Program-made: the position numbers and the translations under genes
Notes under the pieces: generated by a model
Told to the model about the DNA's origin: nothing
What the model saw: only the letters and a program-made list of their open reading frames with translations
The model's database searches: none
Assembly (NCBI GenBank): GCA_016785225.1
Contig: JAFBJZ010000781.1
Coordinates: forward strand, 3,596,001 to 3,660,000
Length of the DNA: 64,000 nucleotides
DNA from: Psettodes erumei
Lineage: Eukaryota; Chordata; Actinopteri; Pleuronectiformes; Psettodidae
Direction: 5' to 3'
In this document: in pieces, positions 38,701-53,700 of the stretch
How positions within the stretch are numbered: position 1 is the stretch's first letter
How the letters are laid out: each line of letters begins with the position of its first letter

Positions 38701-41700
38701 TTGTTATTCCCCATGCATTACTGGCAGATACTGAAGAAACAGTTGCACAAACTCCATGATAATAGCAGCATTATCCGATGGTGCAGAATACTCACCCAGA
38801 TTGTACCACATGTCCCTGATCTTAAATCCAACAGTCTTCCTCATGTCTCCATATCTGTGACAAATTCAAATTAAAGAACTGTTCTATTACATTTTCTCAA
38901 TTTAAATCATCTTTTTGATGAATTGCAAATGATCTTACTTGTTCAGTATCTTATTTCGTTTCTCTTGAGAGAAGGATTCCAGCTGCAGCGTCTTATGGGT
39001 GAGGAACGCCACGGTCAAATGAAAGTAGTTATTCCACAGCTGCGAGGGGAGCGGGGTTTTTAAATATTAATGCCATCATTACCTTCTTATAACACTAGCC
39101 TTTGATTTTGTGTTGAATAAGAAATGTGACCTCCGCTGAGGCAGAGGAGGGCGAGGCGCACCTGTAGTTCAAAATGCGCCTGGTCCAGGAAATACATGTT
39201 GAGCACGTCCGAGTACTGGTTGATGGCCCTCAGGAAGACCTGCATCTGCACCAGGTTCATGATCATCCAGTCGGCGGCGAAGACGTTTCCCATGAGGTCC
39301 TTGAACATGATGAACGTCTCCATGAGGAAGTCCTGGTGGCAGAGCCAGAGCTTTACTGTGAGTGTATGCACAGTATGTTGCTTTAAAAGAAACACAATAA
39401 GTAACATCTGAAAGAGCAGCGCAAACTAAGCAGATCCACAGCAGTGCTGCTCCATGTCAGGCACACATAATGCCCCCGCCGCGTAATGTCGGCCCACTGA
39501 CATCCTCATCATGTCAGTCCAATCCACTGCATGAAATGTCTATAATCAATATTCTCTTAAGGAGCAGTAAGTGGCCTGGGTGGTTTAATGCCTGTTATTG
39601 ATGAGATGTTTCAGAACGAGATGTAGCCACCAGGGCAGGAACAGGGACACTTACAATGATATCCTGTCTTGTCTTGAAGGTGCTGATGTAGTGGGCGTAA
39701 TGCATGTCATCCATTTGCTTCAGGATGGCCGTCATGCAGGCAAGATAGTGGCCCTGCCGCAGAACAGTCCACGATTACTTACATGGTTTCACAGCAAAAT
39801 ATCCCTAAAAGACCTGCATGCCCAGCACACGTCATGTGTTGTTGTTTAGCGGACATCAGTGTCATTAACATCAAAACTAATTCTGAGGACGTAGATGTCA
39901 AGGACATATTTCAGCTTGCAACATCACACTGTGTCTTACAATGAGAGGGGAGGATCTGTCCATGCTGATGACAGTGCGATTAACCCTGCGAAGAAGTCGC
40001 TCCATTATCAGCTGAACGTGCCCTCTGGTCGGGCCCTGCGGAGACAGAACAGCCTCACATGCAGTTACCAGCTGAAACACTGCGGCAAAGACATGTATTA
40101 CAGGGCTGACTCACCCAAATGACAAAACCCCCCATTTTTCTCACTTAGTTTTAGTGCTGGCTTTATTTGCAGAGGTTTCGAGATACTTGACATTTCGATT
40201 TCTCACTTCACTACCGTACAATGGTGAATGGAATTTCTTTTGTGGTGCTCACAGTATTGAAAAAATGAATTCTAAAAAAAAAGTGGCAACGGGTTCCTAG
40301 AAAGGCTGTTCTCGGTAATACAGCTAATCCACTCTGCCAAAAGTTTGTCAAAGGGAGCAGTTAATGGAGAAAATTAAGCAGCGGGCTAACTGATGGTGGA
40401 TGTAATAACTGCAGCAGAATAAATAAATTATGTTTTCATCAAAAATCGTGTGGCTACAAAAACTTTATTCCAGTGCAATTTACCCTCAGAAAGAAAATTA
40501 AGTTGACTTCTATTATGTCAGGGCAGAAATCTCAGACACATATATCTCAAAACCTGGGCAAATAAAACAAAAACTATGCGAACAAATAAATATTCCATCC
40601 ATTTTAAATTTATGTGAGTCTAGACCACAGTGACAACAGGCTAAGCCGGGCCGCTCAGATGTTCCTTTCTTCGTCCTCCAGGGAGACCCTGAGATGCTCA
40701 GGCCAGATGGGATGTTTAATCCCTACAGAATGATCTGGGTCTGCCCCAGGGCCTCTTTCCCACTGGAGGGAAAGCCTCTGAGGAGAGGCCTGAATCAGCA
40801 TCGACAGGTCCCCACAGAGGTCTGAGCATTTCACCCCATCTCTAGCCCCATCGAGTCTTGCCACCCTGCGCAGGAAACTCATTTTGGCCGCTTACATCCA
40901 CAATCTCTTTCTGACTAGATTTTCTGTTTCTGTAATTTGGGTGTGATGACCCATTAAATTTATTATCCCCCGCGTGTCTGAGGGGGGATTTTAGAGTCCT
41001 CACCACGTCTTTGCGGTCCAGGTTGTCCAAAACTGTACTGAGCAATTGGACGCAGGCCTCGTGGTCGGGCTTACTGGAGTGGTCGTCCAGCTGCCCACTC
41101 AGCTGGTCAGTGACCAGCGGCAGAAGCACATCTCGACATTCTGTGGCAGCAGAGCAGAGGAAAAAAAAAGCAGAGCTCGCTGGATCAAACATCACCTCTC
41201 CTGTTAATGGAGCACCTGACAAACGTGTATGTAGGCGTAGCGCTGAGTTGTTTTTTTTTCCCCTTTAGCTTATATGAAAATGTCATTATGTGGCTTTTGA
41301 GCCTGGAGGGCTCCTACCTGGCTGCCTGAAAAGGTCACTTTCCACCATTTTACACATGCAGCCCAGCTTCTGACGCACAAGCTGTGAGTCGGGAATGCTC
41401 TCAATGAACTTCGCGAGGAGAACGCTGAAAAGAGAATGAAGGAAATCAGCCAAAGGAGCTGCTTTGACACACACACAAAGGGTTAACTTTACCACACCTA
41501 GAATTGCGAGTAATGCTTCCTTTACTCTGAAGTGAATATGATAATTTGCACTGACACAGGCAATTATCATTTCCTGCTGTGCAAACCCTCTAGAGAGTTA
41601 CCTGAGCTCCACGGGATCAAACACAGTCTGGATGTCATTAATGATGCTGGGGAGGTATTTCAGTATTGCCCCCTGAAAAAGCAAAGAATCAGGTCTCATC

Positions 41701-44700
41701 AGGCTGAAGCACAGGGATGATTTTTTATTCTCTTAGTCAAACAAGCTTTGTACCAGTGTTTTTCCCCCACCTTACTGAGACTGCCAACAGGGAGCCTGCA
41801 CTTTTTTTGCAGCTAATTTGTAAAACTTTCCAATAACTTGCATATAAAACAGCAGAATACAGCTTCACAGCTGGACTAGTGAAATCATTTAAATACAATG
41901 CTGAAAAAAAAAAATCGAAGACTAAAAATTAAAGCGATGCCCTCATGAAGTCAAGCTATTTTCAAGCTGAAACATGATAAAACTGGTGAAATTCTAAAAA
42001 TGTGAAATACAAAAAATCAAACAAATAACAAAAACAACCAAACTCAGCACCTGGAGACGTCAGTTACACAGTGCTTCTCCAGTTTACCTTTATCTTCACT
42101 CCCTCATCCAGCGGTCTGTCCATGAGAGTGTTGAAAGACAAGAAAAGGGTGCGAATGGAGTTGAAAAAAGCATCCCCATCTTCACTGTTTCCGTAGAATC
42201 TGAGAATCAAGGCCAGAAATTACATCACATGCAGTCATTCATAGAAAATAGCACAAGTAGAGTGTAAAGTGGATTCTTGTGAGGCGGCGCATCTGGTACC
42301 TGAGATACAGGACCCGGGACTGTACAATAAACCTGAACAGGTACTTCAGAGCTTTGAGTGCTACGTAGAGCCTCTCCGTCAGGATGGGCTCCTCGGCGTG
42401 GCCCACATAGTAGTTAAGCACCCTAGTTAGCTTCCTGAAAAAAGTGAATGAGTCAGGCATCAATTTGGGTGTGGGTGGAGAAGATGAGCAAAAGGAGCAC
42501 TAAAAATAAACAGCGTGAAAGGATGTAAGCCATCAAAGGTTGGAGATGCCGAACGGAGACTCACATGTAAGCCAAAGTGGCACTGAAGTGCTTGTTGATG
42601 TAGGTTTCCAGGACTGGGTTGAAGTGCTGGAATTTTATGTCGCCAATGAGTGTGATTATAAACACCTGGTTATAAAGAAGAGGGGGATACAGAATCAGAA
42701 ACTTGTCGAAGTTGAAAGTTCATAAATATACAGTAGTGTATAGCAGCGGCTTGGCTCCAGACATCTTTTTTTTTTTTATTGGTGGCCCCTATAATGCGCC
42801 AAATGCATTTCTGATGCTACTCACGGTTATGCTCAAATTACCTTCACACCAGGTGAGCAAAATTTAGAGAAAGGTCTCCTACACATATTTATGTGTGGCG
42901 CGATTGCAACCCCTGTGACCCCTTAGATTAATCTTGTGACCCCTCGCGGCGTTCTACAAGGTTGCAAAACATTGCTATGTATAGTGCAACGCCACCCTGT
43001 CATCCGACAACTTCTGCACCGCATGAAAAAAATCACCACCTTGTGACATTATAACTTCACCCAAAACTAACCAAAGCGTTGAAGACCAGAGTGTCATAGG
43101 TGTCCTTTTCTGAGGTCTCCATCATGATGTTGAACAGGGCGTCAAGAGTGTCCTGGAGAAACTGTGCATAAAACAGAATCCTATTACAAAGGTGCCATTA
43201 AAGGGGACGTTATACACCACCTATAAAATCCAGCAGAACATTCCAAATTTAGTGCAGCATTTTGTTACACAATGGCAACTCACTTTTACAATCTCCCCTC
43301 CCTCAACCTCCATCAGCCTCTGCAGAATCTGGTCCAGATCTTCAGGGTTCGACCTCCAGTTTAAAAGGCCAAGCAGATCCACTGGAAAAACATCAGCACA
43401 TCACTGAATGAATGCAGAAGTAGAATGCCTTCCACTGTTACAGCATCAGTTAGAGTGACTGTTAAAAGCCTGCGATTTCAGTACAAGCGCAATTAGATGC
43501 GCATCAGCCACCATCGACACGTCAGCAAAATATTAGCAACACAGATGAGCTGAAAATCTTTTCAGAGCAATCTGATGGTGTCACTGCATCTGTATCTGCT
43601 GTAGTTTCACTTCTTAAAGATTTTGACTTGTTACGGGACATCTCTTAATTACCACACAGATATAAGTTTGGAAAATCGGAAAACAAAACAAAAGCATGAC
43701 CCGCAATACCGTTCTGAGTGAGTTTAGTGGAACATGTCAGCGTTGCAATCTGGAAGCTGTCTTTAGTAACGGGAATCACTCCCGAATGGTGGAACTGCTT
43801 CCCCGTTTGCTTCTCCTTTTCCTCCACTTCATTCCAGGTTGCTGGTAAGGTTAGATAAACCTTTGCATCCTCAGCCTTTTTCACGTCAACCTAAGAAATT
43901 CATAAGGTCGGGAATGAATCATGAAGCTTATTGATCGAAGGAGATCTAATGCCATATTTATTGGCTGAAGAGAGATTCATGCATAATCCATCTACCGACT
44001 GTCAGCTATTCAGGACACAGATTTTTGCGTGATTAGATAAAGGCAATACACAACCTTCTGCTTATTTTAAAAGATAAGTGCAATGAACTGAATTTTATCC
44101 TGCAACAGCACCTTATAGACGATAAGTTCATGCCTGCCATCTTTTAGCGTGGTCCCATCTCCTCTCATGAGCCGGACGAAGGCCATACCAAAGGGCTTCT
44201 CGGATTTGTCTCGAGCTGAAGGACGCACAGGAGCATAAGCAGGGACGGATCCACCAGCAGTCACCCCGGCTGTATTTAACATTGCGCCGGGATTACATGT
44301 GGTTGTTTGTCATACAAATAAGGCACAATCACTCACAGTCCTGGGAGGATCTGTGTCGAAACATCACCCTGAGATGACAGCGGCACACGTCCTCAATAGG
44401 GATTGTCACCTTGCAGGGAGGGAAGGAAAGGCGGGGGAATTAAGGATAATGTGAATACGGGATTATACGTGGAGGAAATGTCATCTGGTGGCTGATTTGT
44501 ATGAGTGGCACATTCCGTCCCCATAGCTTCCCCAAAAGATTATTTCATTATGTTGAGCCAAAGTAAATCCATTTAAAAAAACTAATTAGAAAGACACGAG
44601 ATATCACGTTCAAAGCACAGGGCTGCACGTGTGGGTCCTTGACGTGCGCTTACCTTCACAGTTTCATTCCAGCAAGGCTGCTTCACCTGGTAGTAGATGA

Positions 44701-47700
44701 CAGACTTGTACTCTGTGATGCCATCATAACCGGCCCCAGGAAATATGGCTTTCTACACAAATTGAAGGGAGGGAGATTAATTTACATGATAACAACAATA
44801 TCAATTTGCTCTACAATGCGTTTTGCAATGACAAAAAGTACCACAGCCAACAATAAAACGCTCAGTCATATAACCTTTAAGAATAACTACCAATGCAGAA
44901 CAAAAGACTAAGACTCTACAGCCATGCGAGCAGCTCTGCAGGGATGATGGGGATGAGCTAAATGGAAAAAAGTACAGCCCAGGCAGGGGGGGGGTGTCAT
45001 AAGCTTGGCAGGTATTTTGTCTGGAACCAAAGTATTTGACAAATGGAAATTTCCTTCCGACAAAAGGTGTGAGATGAAAAGTTATAACATCAGCAAAGGA
45101 GCAATTCATCCAGTGGGGCACGTGGCTGTCTGTACGAAATCTGATGAAAACCCCTTTGAAATTTGTGAGAATTTTTTTTGCGACAAAAACAACAAACGTC
45201 AGCCTCGTGGCAGAGCTAGAGGAAAAGTCAGAGGATCACTGGAGTCAGCGGCTGCCTCACCACCTGATATGGTGGAGCCCTGCTGCTAGCAAGGCTGAAA
45301 AGTACAATATTTACAGTAAAATTATAAGAGATGGTAGCTCAATTGGTCCTATAAAGCTTGATTAGAAATAATAACAGAGGATCATTTGTTGCGCTCACTG
45401 GTCTATTTTACCTCCATGGGATTGCCTTCATCATCATGCACACTCAGTATGACCTCTACATTTTTCGGGGTCTTCTTTTTACCACGGTCGAACTCTCCCT
45501 GCAGCAGGGTTACGTAAATATCATTCCTCACGTTTCCTGGAGAAAGTAAAACAGACGATCAGGTGGATGTGCCGAGAGGTTTATGATCCCCGCTCACGGT
45601 TTTGGAAGCAAGTAGAATGAACATGACTGTGGCATATGCAGAGCAGTGCCCAGCAAGGAAGACTTTAATCCACCTGGGAGGATGATTTCCGGAAAGCCCA
45701 TTTTCCTCACGATAGCCGTGCTGCGGTCCACAAAGTGGGGGTAGTCCTTCCTGACTTGGGCGAGATCCCCTGGGAGGAGCTTCAGGGTCACAAACAGCCC
45801 TGCCAGCAAACACATCCAGAAATTCAATGAGGCAGACACCAAGAGCACACACCCTACAGACCCCTCACACATCATTTACTTCCCTCAAAACAAAAAGGTC
45901 AATTTAACGCGACCCTGTGAAATCACAGAGGGACACGCTGCCTGCGAGCGCTTCATTTTACCCTGGCCTTTGTGATTGACCTCCCGCGTGGCGATGACTT
46001 TGTTGAAGACGGCAGTGAGCGGCTCGTTCTCTCCGATGACTCGCGAAGGCATGAGCGGAGACATGATGAGCTGCCTCTGACGGATGTAGGTTTCCATAGC
46101 TATCCTGAGCGAGAGGCATAGGGATGAGGATGAGAACAATCAGCCGCCAGCATCTCTGACAGGTGACAAACAAACGATAGAGGAGCGGCAGAAAGGCAAC
46201 GTGAGGCTTTCTGCTTCTCTTGACAAGATGCGCCATTATCCCTCTGCACACCGAACTCACCTCAACTAACTTCCTAAGACAAAAATCACACACAGTTGTA
46301 GTTCTATACTGAGTTTTATAAAGTACAAGATGAGGAACTGTATGGGTGCATTTTAATACAAATTAATTAGCTAATAAAACTGATCAAAGAAAGCTCTTGT
46401 GCTTGTTGCTTTCATACTGAATTCAAATGTATTCTGTGACTACAAATGAGTGGACATACTCATGCCAAGTGTTTTGGCCAATTGTTATTTCAACTTCAGT
46501 CATTTGTCATAATAAAAAGTCTGCAGGTATGCTGATGGGTGGACATGCTGCACTTTAAATGCAAATGTAAACATGCTAACATTAGTTCAGTGTGTTGGCA
46601 TGCTAACGTGTGAAATCTAAATCCATATGTCGAGGCTGGAAAGCTCAACAATTTGTTCTGTGGTACGACGACTCTTGTTTTTAAAAAAAAAAGATACAAA
46701 TAGACTTGTATTTTAGGTTACAAAACCCACATTGTATGCTTAAAATAATCACTTGATACTTGATGAGACCTGAAAAATATTCTGTCCTACAAAAACGTAT
46801 TCCTGTCTGTACAGAAGAAGAGAGAGTGACACGGTGAGGAGAGACAAACAGAGGATAAACCTCGGCACAATTTGATTTCGATGGCAGGGATCAGTCAAGA
46901 TATTTTTGGGGCTCTTCCATCTAGGATCCCTGTGAATGTATTATTGTCCTCACCCCCCCACTGTGCGGGAGGTGCTGTGAAAACATGGCCTTGAAGCATG
47001 TCTTTGTGGAGAGCTAACACTCGGCACTGCAAAAAGTTTTCACATTTGCCCTTGAAAGGAAGGAGGAACAGTAGAAGTGCATCAACGAAAAAGATGTGGC
47101 AGAACGCAGTAAGCAAATATAACTCAAATCCTATTTTGGGTCTTTTTCCATCGCTTGCGTTGAATTGCGTTACGTTACGAAACAAGGCTGAGCCTGTTAA
47201 CAGTAGAAGAAGTGTGACAGCATCAAGAGACTCACTGCTGAAAGGGGATGAAATGCTGTTTGTCCTCATCATCTGTTTTGCCGTGGGCAATGTCTGTAAT
47301 GTCCATCACTGCAATGACAGAGACATTAGGTGCATCACAGTAGGGCCACGGACTGAGGGCTAAAACTAATTTACCAGACGTAACACAGATTTCTGGTTAC
47401 TGCCAAAATACTCAGCAAAATGGGAATTTACCAGTTTTAATAAAAACTGAATCGCTCGTTATCGGGAAACTTTATGTTCCTACTGCTGAAACAGAAGCTG
47501 AGTCTGGTGCTGGATCACACTCACCTGTTACACAGCCGGCACAGTAAGACAGACCGTCTGAGGGCTTGCAAATGCCTCTGAATTGTTCATTCCATCCTGC
47601 TCTTTTCCTAATTTTTTTTTTCCTGGCAAAGAATGATTTGACTTCTGAGTCAAATGCTTTTTCTGACTCTGGTTTTAGTCCGTTTGCTCGAACACCAGAG

Positions 47701-50700
47701 GAAACCATTCCTCATAAAATCCACTAATCATCTGGCCAAAAACAAAAAGACCGTCGCTAAGCCAATTTCCAATTTCCACCGACTCCCGTGCCAAGGAAGA
47801 GTGGAGGCATTTTCTAGGTCAGAAAGCAGGTGTTCCCATTTCATTCAGCACAAGGAGCCCTCATCTTTTACACCTCGACAGAACTATTCATGCAACGGCG
47901 CCATCAGACGGGAGCGGGATTGTTTTTGTTGAACTGACTTTTGTATTGCTTAAAGAAATATTAGGGCATTTGAAAAGCGGCTCACCAGCCACGCCGAACG
48001 GTCTCCGCAGACCGCCCGTGTGCTTCTTGCCCTCTTTGAGCTCCATGCTGCCCACTCTGATGATCTGACACACGAGGAAGAGTCGCTGCCTCATTAGGTC
48101 GCTGCTGCTCAGGTCCTGGATGCGAAGACAAAGAAAGAGGATTCATTCGCCCAGTGATAAGGTAAGGGAGTGGGATGTACGCATCACTAGCCTGTCAGTT
48201 TGTGTATCCACAGGGCTGGAGCTGCAGACCAGATGGCAAATATTACAGGATGAAAGCGGGCAGTTAAACCCTCAAGCATATCACCTTTCCAACAACTTTG
48301 TGTGTTTGTTTTTCTGGGTGCTTTTTCAAGCCAGGGGATTCAAGGAGTCTAGTGCTTTCAGGACACAAACACAACCATTAAAATTCAACTCTTTGATTAA
48401 TGTGTTTTTATCGCATTCAGAGCCAGCCATGCCTGGTGGCACACATGCAGGTTAACACAATGGCTTGTTTGCGGGCGAACTGCTGCCTGTCTCATTAACA
48501 TAAACAGCAGCAACATAATTGAGGCAAACGTATTCAAATTTTCAAAGATGTGCTGAGAATGTGAACCATTCACTGAAACTTTTAATAAATGAGGAGCAAT
48601 GCAGTCGCAAATTGTCCCCTTTGTCACAGATTTCAGGCGGCGTTTGGATTGTTCAGACGCGGAGCGGAGGGAACGCAGTCAGTGGGTTGGGATTCAGTTA
48701 CCGTGAATAGCGCTGGCAGGTTGTTGAGTTTTTCAATTTCTTTAGGCATCCCCATACTGTCCCAGCGCACCAGGAAGTTCTCACTGCATGAATATAAATA
48801 TGAAACACAGTTAGATATCACATTAACTGAGGCATGAGGGGAAGTAGAAACAAATGTAACCAAAAAACTCTGCATTAAGATGCTTGCATAGTTTGAAAAG
48901 CAATTACGTTAGAGCCTATTAATCCCTGTATCACAGATGATATTTGATCTTGACAAATACACAGATAATAGCTGAAAGGCCTGGCTCACTGGCACAACTG
49001 AGAGGAACGCAGCCATCGCTCATGTATTAGCTAGATTGTAGTTAGTTATATTCGGTCTATGACTAAAAATTGTCTTTTATTATAAACTACTGCCTTTATA
49101 CCTCCCCCCGCAGAAAGGTCAGAGGTCAGCTACAGAACAGCACTCGAGAAGCTACAGAGGACTGAATGTATTTAGTTTCATATTTTACACCGTTAAAGCT
49201 GCACTGCAGGACTTTTACATACAAATAAATGTTCCATCATATTATAGCCCATTCAAATGGGTTCACACAGCGCTGATGAATATCGGCAGCAGCTAAATCT
49301 GTTAGTATTTCAAAGTATTTTTAAACCCAGTATCTATGGCCACGTTCACGCCATACGTTTTACTTCAAAAAGCAATGACTACTTTGCCAGAGTTGAAGCA
49401 GGAAGCGACCGTGGCGACGGAGACAGAGGAGGCTACAGCGACGAGGGGTATGGCAGAAAAAAAAAAACAACCTACGACGTGTCCAAGAAAAGTTTCTGAC
49501 ACTCCAGATTAAAAATACAAACTCGCCCTTCGGAGGAAGGATTACAGTCTAAAGAGGAAAGCGATTGATGATGTTTGTGTAATTACTCTCACTGCCAAAG
49601 GGGTGGAAGCATTCATAAGTCTTACTTTGTAATCAATTAGATTTTTTATGTTTTAGAAGTTCTTTTAATCGCTTCCATTACTTACGGTAGCACCATTTCT
49701 ACCCAACTTAAAATAGACACGTTGTGTTTCTACTCCAGCAAGCAGAAGAAGCAGCAGCTTAATAAAGTCTGAAACAAATAGCCTCCCAGCTTTGAGTATT
49801 CATTTAAAAGGGTGCTGAAGCTGCTACATCAGAGCTGTGCAGCGCCATGCGGCAATAATGCACCACCTGCAGCCATTATTATTATTCTTCATTCCCATAG
49901 TATAATTATGATTCTTCACTTTGTAACTTCAGCCTTAATAAGTGACAAAGTAGAAAGTACTTAGGGTAGTAGAAGGTTTGAACCTTTTTTTTTTTTAAAA
50001 ATATCTGGTAAATGTTGACATTTGACACATCAGTTAACATCATATTATGGTATTTTTGTGATTAGTTATGCTTTTCTGTGTATCATGCTGGAAGAAACAC
50101 TACTTTTTCATGTCACATAACATTGCGTAAACATTTTCCGCTTGCTGGGTTCAGAAATGGATTTCTGTGCCCAGGGAGTTGGGGAAACCTTTTTTTTTTT
50201 TCGACTACCAGACCAATGCAACAACACCTATGATAACAGCGGCTTACAGGACTTGCTGGTTGCAACGAAAACTCATTGAACAAAATTGGATGAAACTGAC
50301 AAATAAGCAAAGCTTGGGGCTAACCTGATGAATTCAGACTGGTCGGGGTCATACAGAGACATGAGCAGCTCGGCATCTTCTCCGATGTTGCATACAAAGT
50401 TCTTCAGGTTCATGAGCAGACTGTACGTGTGCACTGTGCTGAACAGGGTCTGACGCCTCATTTCCAGGTTCTGCAGCCGCGTCTGCGTGAAAACAAGAGC
50501 CCAGGGAGAGCGTTGGACGGGGACATAAAATGAAGCGGACAGGAACTATGGAGTACAACAACTGGTAGTGTCAACAAATCAGAATCGTGCCTTCTCTTCT
50601 TGTATCCTGTCATCGACACTGCGGGATGCGGTCTCGTGCGCCCGGAACAGACTGACCGTACTGGTCCGGTCGGGATCCAGCGTGTTCCCCGCTTCATCTC

Positions 50701-53700
50701 GCACCACCAGGTCCAGCCCCAGAATCCTGAGCAGCGCAGACAGCCACACAGCATCGACTGAGTTTACAGAGTCTCTCTCAGAGCTATGACTCAAGCCTAT
50801 AAAACTTTACAGCAGTGTTTATGTCAGAAGGCATTTCATTGCGGTACAATAAGGCAGCAGGACTCATACCGGTTTCCGTAATCAATCTTTGCCGTGACTT
50901 TCTTTTTCAGCTCTACAAGGTCATCTTTGGGCAGCGTTCCTGACACTATCTGAGATCGATATTCGATAAGGCTGTAGGCCATCTGCTGAACACCCCTGAA
51001 CAGGGTTGTCTTGTTTGCCTGTCAGATAAAGAGGAATATACTTATTGTAATATAACACAGAGAAGAAAGGGAAAAAAAAATAAGTCATGGTGGTGGAATA
51101 TAGGAATGTGTGTACTAGACATTGGGAGGCTCAAAAGAAAGAGGAACTCCCCACATACCACAAAGAGCTTGTGCCATATTTGTGCCCATTCCCTCAGAGT
51201 AGCCCCGAGCTCCTGCACCAGGGGTAAATCTGCTGGAATGATTATTTCCTGCTGGCTGCCGGCCACAAGAAGAGAATAATGAGATGTTGAGAAAGTGGCT
51301 CATCATTCACAGATCATGTCATATAATTTGGACCGACTCACTCTCTGCATTTCTTTACATGATAAGTAGCTGGATGGTTTCCCCACAAAGCCAAGTTAAG
51401 CATTAATGAATCCTCATTTACTGAATGACAACGCACCACTACGTTACTGGTTACAAGGCGGGGCAGCAAATCAACAGAAAAGTGGATTATCATCCACATA
51501 CGAGGATATGATTACTTATACGTGATCTCACCCTATTCCCTCAACTGTAGCCTCCTTCAAGTGGATGTAGGAAGCCGGGAAAATGCCCTGAGGAAACAAT
51601 GATGTACCGTCAGCAAACATATATATAGTACATACAGTACATGTGTTTATTAGCTTAAGAGTTTTTTTTAACATTTTTATTTCAGTATGTCTCTGATTTT
51701 ATACAGTTTTCAGCTTTGTCATTTTCGTTACTTTTGACAATGAGGGGACATTTGAATGTGCATTAAATATTACGCTGGAGCGTTTCGGCCATTTCAAAGA
51801 AAGGGGGTGCGCAAACTTTCTCTCTCTCTAATTGCTTGCGTAAAGCACTGGTTGTAAGAAAGCAGGCCGCTAATTAAGCCCCTACCTTCTGTGATTTCTT
51901 GCGTAGCGTGTAGCCCCTGTACCAGCCTGAGGAGACAGAAATTAATAGAGAAACACACCACAATGAGGGGGGGGTGGACAAGATAAGAGCGCCGACAGTC
52001 CCACCTGTCACCAAGACAACGTGGCGGACTCATTTAAATGATTACGTGCCGCATATTGAGTGCCAGCCACTTCGGCATTCCCTCCAAGTTCCCAAGTCAG
52101 CTTGTGCCGAACGGGAGGAAAGAGGGATGTGCCGGGTGGAGTGCTGTTCAGCGCCGCTCACCTTCCAGTTTCTCCAGTATGTGCACCGTGTCCCCGACCT
52201 GCAGACGCAGCTCCTGCTCGCCGCTGGGATCATAATTGTAGATCGCTGAAAGGGACGGAGCACACACAACATTCAGTGACTGCTGCCAACAGAGAAAAGG
52301 CTTTCAGACAACAGCTCGACAAAAGTTTTCGTTCCTCCTCGAGGTCCGTCGGATTACCAAAAAACCCCAAGTCCCTGTACAAATCACTCACAGCATGCAG
52401 GAGAGAGCGTGTTTTTTCAAGAGTTTTTGGATCAGAGGTTTGCAGTCACTCCCCGGAACAGGAAACCAATTCGCTTTTGCTTGTCGCGGTGCTTGAACTC
52501 GCAAGAGTGGAGGATCTCGATCTCTGAGTTTAACGGCAAAGGGAGAGCGTGTGACGCGGCCGTCTGAAGCATTTTCATTATTCTTAATTGAATCGAATGC
52601 CCCGGGGCTGCGTTTAACTGGTGTCTTCAGTGTCGGCCGTGAGAGACAGAGCTTAAGAGGCGATGGCACATCACTTTGAGTTTCTGACAGCATTGCGCCG
52701 CGGCGGCCTTCGGTCGCACTCCGCCGAGCACGTCACCTGCGAGCCGTGCCCCTTTCATACATCCAGTTTATTAGGCTAACAGCTTTCCCGGAGGCAGCCC
52801 GGGTCCTTTTCCTCTTTAACTCTCTAACCAGGACACGTATGGGAGGGATCACAGAGACGCGCAGACAGACGTTGCAAAAGAGAAACCTTGCCAAACAGCG
52901 ATGCAGCAACGGTCTTTGTCATGACTTGAGGGAGCTGCAATCGTGCGCAGCCATTCGCTCCCAAGCTGAGATAGAGGAAGTATGAGCAGAGCTCTGCCCT
53001 GACTTGCATGGCGATCGTTCTTGTTGCTGGAAGCCAGATTTCACAGCACGCCTCAACTGGCTCAGGTTATCACACCTCTGTCTGAATACCAAACCTCGAC
53101 AAAGACGCTGAATGCGACTACCCGTCTCTCTGCTCCCTCCTCGCCAACAGACTCGTCTCGCTTTCCATAAAGCAAATTTGCACGGACAGACGTCGCCACA
53201 GGGAATCGGTTTTTAGTTTACGCTTTGTTTGTGCGAGCAGCCCCTGGGCTCTGAAAATATTAGGTCAGACTGGCTATGCTGTTAGGATCCCATACAGGTT
53301 CCTGTGAATGACGCCTTACTGCGAGATCCCTCATCCAGTCATCAAGAAGGAAAACAAATACCGAAGCCTGCGCAATACAATTTAAGTTTTTCTTACTCGC
53401 TTTTTTCTCCCCTTCAGTGAAAGCATGAATTCCCTCACATGCCGCTGTCTCTTCTAAAAACACGAGCCTCGCTGTTATGACCAGAAAGTTCAGTCCTACA
53501 ATGGCAACACGCTGTGTTGCTTTATTGAGAGAAGACAGTCGCCGCCATCCTGTGAAAGCTCTCAAAAAGCGTATTCATTTTCACCGGGAAATTATTTGTG
53601 CTGCGGGGCAACACTGAAAGAAACGTGCGCTGAAGAAATTACATCTGCCCCCGGTCATGCCGAGAGCGACAATGGTCCATTCACCAACTTGACACAGTGT

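Noticed and set aside
45005..45365. Overlapping plus-strand ORFs in dock5 intron 14
   Set aside because: They run across a dispersed repeat fragment and have no recognisable protein similarity.
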